A stretch of DNA of 64,000 bases, from assembly GCA_049116335.1 (NCBI GenBank), contig JAGDYZ010000016.1, positions 124,001-188,000 on the forward strand. Direction: 5' to 3'. Below the pieces are notes generated by a model, which searched no databases, was not told where the DNA came from, and saw nothing but the letters and a program-made list of their open reading frames with translations. Shown piece by piece: positions 62,601-64,000 of this stretch (positions are counted from its first letter, which is position 1; each line of letters begins with the position of its first letter). Made by a program: the position numbers and the translations under genes. This stretch comes from CANMIH01 sp049116335. GTDB lineage: Bacteria > Pseudomonadota > Alphaproteobacteria > Rhodobacterales > Rhodobacteraceae.

Positions 62601-64000
62601 GCGCTTCCGGTGAATCCGACCAATTTCTGCCCGCATTGTTCTGCTCGCCTACGATGGAACTCGGCGTTGATATCTCGGCTCTGAACGCCGTGTATCTCCG
62701 CAACGTCCCACCGACTCCAGCAAATTATGCACAACGCGCTGGTCGCGCAGGACGCTCTGGTCAGGCGGCCGTGGTCGTAACTTACTGCGCATCCGGCTCA
62801 CCACATGACCAGTATTTCTTTGATCGCCGCAACGATATGGTTGCAGGCGTTGTACGCCCCCCTGCCTTGGACATTACCAACGAAGAATTGGTGCGCTCGC
62901 ATCTGCATGCCGTTTGGCTCGCCGAGGCAAAGCTGGCCCTTAAGCCTGATATTCCAGATATCCTTGACCTCACAGGAGCAGGCTATCCGCTCAAAGAGGA
63001 GGTTCTGTCTGTAATCTCAAAGTCTGATTTGGCCGCACGGGCCCGTTCTCCGATGAAGCGGGTACTGGATCAGATCCTGGCGGCAGACGACGGTTCAGCA
63101 CCAGTTTGGATGGGCGAACCTGAAGATTTTGTACTTCATGTCGCAATGAATGCGCCGAAGGAGTTCGATCGCGCATTTGATCGCTGGCGCGAACTTTACA
63201 ACTCTGCGCGCACGCAACTGGCAGAGGCTAACGCGCGATCAGAAATCACGGGGCTTTCCGGCTCCGATCGTCGCAAGATCAAGGCTGCGCAAATGCAGGC
63301 GAGCGATCAGTTGGCGATCCTTGAACAGGGCAAAGCGTCAAACGGCTCGGACTTTTACTCGTACCGATACCTGGCCACAGAAGGGTTTCTTCCGGGGTAT
63401 AACTTCCCGCGTCTGCCACTTTATGCATTTGTGCCAGGGGAAGGGAAAAGCGGCTCGTTTCTGTCGCGCGCACGCTTCTTGGCGATCTCCGAGTTCGGCC
63501 CCCGGAGCCTCATCTACCATGAGGGCCGCGCATACCGTGTCACGAAAGCAAAGCTCCCGCCCGAGGCGCGCGAAGGCGACGGGTCGGAACTGGCCACGAA
63601 AGACATCTACATCTGCCCGAACTGCGGCGCATGTCATGAAGGAGAGGTCGAACGCTGCCACGGCTGTGACACCCACATGGCTGGAGAAGTGCCAGTCAAA
63701 CGCACGCTTCGGATCGACAACGTCGAGGCAGCGCCAATTGAACGTATTACTGCCAACGATGAAGAGCGGGTACGCCAGGGATTCGACATTCAGACTGTTT
63801 TTGCTTGGCCCACCAAAGACGGGCAGCTTCAGGTCACGAACGCCGAGTTCAAGTGCGGTGAATCCTCGTTGCTTGCGCTTCAGTATGCAAACAGCGCAGA
63901 GATCAGCCGCCTCAACAAAGGCCTGAAGCGCCGGAAGGATCAGACCGTCTTCGGCTTCAACATCGATCCTCGAACCGGTTATTGGGCAAAAGCTGATGAT
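59627..64000 (+). CDS. Large DEAD/DEAH-type helicase with zinc clusters, defence-associated, C-terminus beyond window
   Basis: Open for 1,458 codons to the window end without a stop. Superfamily 2 motifs: Walker A TTGTGSGKS (106-114), Walker B DELH (230-233) in IILDELHTYRGRQGADVAVL, motif III GTSAT (264-268) and motif VI QRAGRAGRSGQ from Q1036. Two Cys clusters: C459/C462 (CRSCGHEYH) with C572/C574/C575, and C1330/C1333/C1336/C1344/C1347 (CPNCGACHEGEVERCHGC). The ~770 residues between motif III and VI are a large insertion. This is the layout of DUF1998/MrfA-type helicases used in Druantia (DruE) and DISARM-like systems; which one cannot be told because later genes are outside. Acts on DNA in the cytoplasm. 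Cotranscribed with the WYL repressor. Confidence 0.85.
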   Translation, partial: MKAFEFDHHLISSYERFSRSFSSIRSDDLRAEIDAQYDAGRFWPDALLSLNPRFLSGPTVDDLVKSRDLDEGTGQVFRFGETPLRFHRHQAEAIAKAKTGKSFVVTTGTGSGKSLCFFVPVVDAIIRALREGKQRKTRAIIVYPMNALANSQLKEIDKFISQSGLPDTLKPVVKRYTGQESREERLKIAANPPDILLTNYMMAELLLTRQDELDAQVINNAIGLEFIILDELHTYRGRQGADVAVLVRRLRDRCAPDKAPICIGTSATMASEGSDESRALAVAKVATRLFGSDIGPDAVIDESLQRATDDSIDLAQAKAGLAAVLNQPLSNNLSDEALKRHPLAVWAELALGLDDGLELKRKKPIPFEDAVMRLADDSGVEVGQCRTALEAFLTRVSLPEHERGGPGEVAFLAFKLHRFISGAGEVFTTLASRPRTVLFEGQREVPGTDGHRLYPTRFCRSCGHEYHVVTKSDNDGQIKFLPRNIDDTPLETDEDDDVAGYLCPIPETDPDFAFNGDLDSYPESWREERNGIERLRSYRKKRAPVSYVVGPDGRHGAGGRDFWFIPGKFAFCLCCQDEPNQGMRERSKLAGLSGEGRSSATTLLISSALEWMNHPESGVPETKRKLLGFTDNRQDAALQSGNFNDFLFVSLLRGAILRAIIAAGNEGLTEDEFGLKVVKALGFTSANKDARAHWMLDPSSGAVIREDAQRALAKVLAHRVWTDLRRGWRYTNPSLFVLNLLDVEFVGLKDIASDRERLMTVLPELGELDEEQRAEVLKRVLGAMLEGLAVNTEALDLTVLDGVAQKSRSLLRSPWAIDAKENPRGRSSLLLRAPGKGVIGLREEQTLLRAGHNSRIARLINKKSVIGTKLGKEDYLEFFSRLLELLADEGVVAPVELDADLVGWRLTPSAVRLVTGAALSDEGKRGNRYFHDLYASIANDLASGQSAYWGLEGREHTAQVSQKQREWREWRFRFEDDDRANLSTSEYRAEIRASGESDQFLPALFCSPTMELGVDISALNAVYLRNVPPTPANYAQRAGRAGRSGQAAVVVTYCASGSPHDQYFFDRRNDMVAGVVRPPALDITNEELVRSHLHAVWLAEAKLALKPDIPDILDLTGAGYPLKEEVLSVISKSDLAARARSPMKRVLDQILAADDGSAPVWMGEPEDFVLHVAMNAPKEFDRAFDRWRELYNSARTQLAEANARSEITGLSGSDRRKIKAAQMQASDQLAILEQGKASNGSDFYSYRYLATEGFLPGYNFPRLPLYAFVPGEGKSGSFLSRARFLAISEFGPRSLIYHEGRAYRVTKAKLPPEAREGDGSELATKDIYICPNCGACHEGEVERCHGCDTHMAGEVPVKRTLRIDNVEAAPIERITANDEERVRQGFDIQTVFAWPTKDGQLQVTNAEFKCGESSLLALQYANSAEISRLNKGLKRRKDQTVFGFNIDPRTGYWAKADD

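Overview
The window looks like a chromosomal segment of a marine alphaproteobacterium of the order Rhodobacterales (Roseobacter group). This is inferred from gene content (a BztABCD/AapJQMP amino-acid transporter, betaine- and hydroxyproline-type catabolic genes, many LysR regulators, an alphaproteobacterial chemotaxis operon) and from GC-rich, evenly coding DNA. No rRNA or other phylogenetic marker is present. No insertion sequence, integrase, CRISPR array or replication origin was recognised. There is one tRNA-Val gene, plus a second copy broken by a run of N.

Layout. (1) 1-10.5 kb: a flavin monooxygenase (cut by the left edge) with a cupin, a divergent AraC regulator, an enolase-superfamily enzyme coupled to a quinone-oxidoreductase-type dehydrogenase, a BCCT betaine-type transporter, a Rieske oxygenase coupled to a tiny helical protein, a LysR regulator and a HAD protein. 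Together these suggest uptake and demethylation of a betaine, perhaps proline betaine or hydroxyproline betaine. (2) 10.5-21.1 kb: a chemotaxis block. It contains a soluble PAS receptor, a divergent coiled-coil protein with CheZ-like features, and the operon STAS-cheY-cheA-cheW-mcp-cheW-cheR-cheB. (3) 21.4-26.2 kb: the general L-amino-acid ABC transporter aapJQMP, with an attenuator hairpin after the binding protein. (4) 26.4-31 kb: a receptor with a duplicated CHASE3-like sensor, then a proline-racemase-superfamily enzyme paired with a D-amino-acid dehydrogenase. (5) 31-37 kb: LysR and HxlR regulators with a 3-hydroxyisobutyrate-dehydrogenase-like enzyme, a sterol-desaturase-like membrane oxygenase, an AllA-like cupin and a flavodoxin-fold quinone reductase. 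(6) 37.4-44.4 kb: a peptide/opine-type ABC importer with two paralogous binding proteins and a fused double ATPase.

(7) 44.4-51.2 kb: one very large Cys-free cadherin/VCBS/RTX-type surface or secreted protein, cut into two frames by a single in-frame TAG codon. (8) 51.3-53.7 kb: a TbpB-like lipoprotein divergent from a Slam (type XI secretion) outer-membrane protein. (9) 53.7-57.7 kb: a siderophore-type iron ABC importer and a DUF2218 protein. (10) 57.7-64 kb: tandem tRNA-Val copies (the second containing 14 N), a gene-poor stretch with a tRNA-3'-end-like fragment, and then a BrxR/CapW-type WYL repressor with a perfect inverted repeat in its promoter. The repressor is followed 11 bp later by a very large DUF1998-type helicase that runs off the right edge. 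This last block is the best candidate for a mobile anti-phage defence module, but the window ends before its other components can be seen.

Strongest leads: the CheZ-like degenerate receptor beside cheY, the truncated WYL-helicase module, the amber-split giant protein, the Slam/lipoprotein pair next to iron uptake, and a proline-racemase-family enzyme whose two catalytic Cys positions are Ser and Thr.
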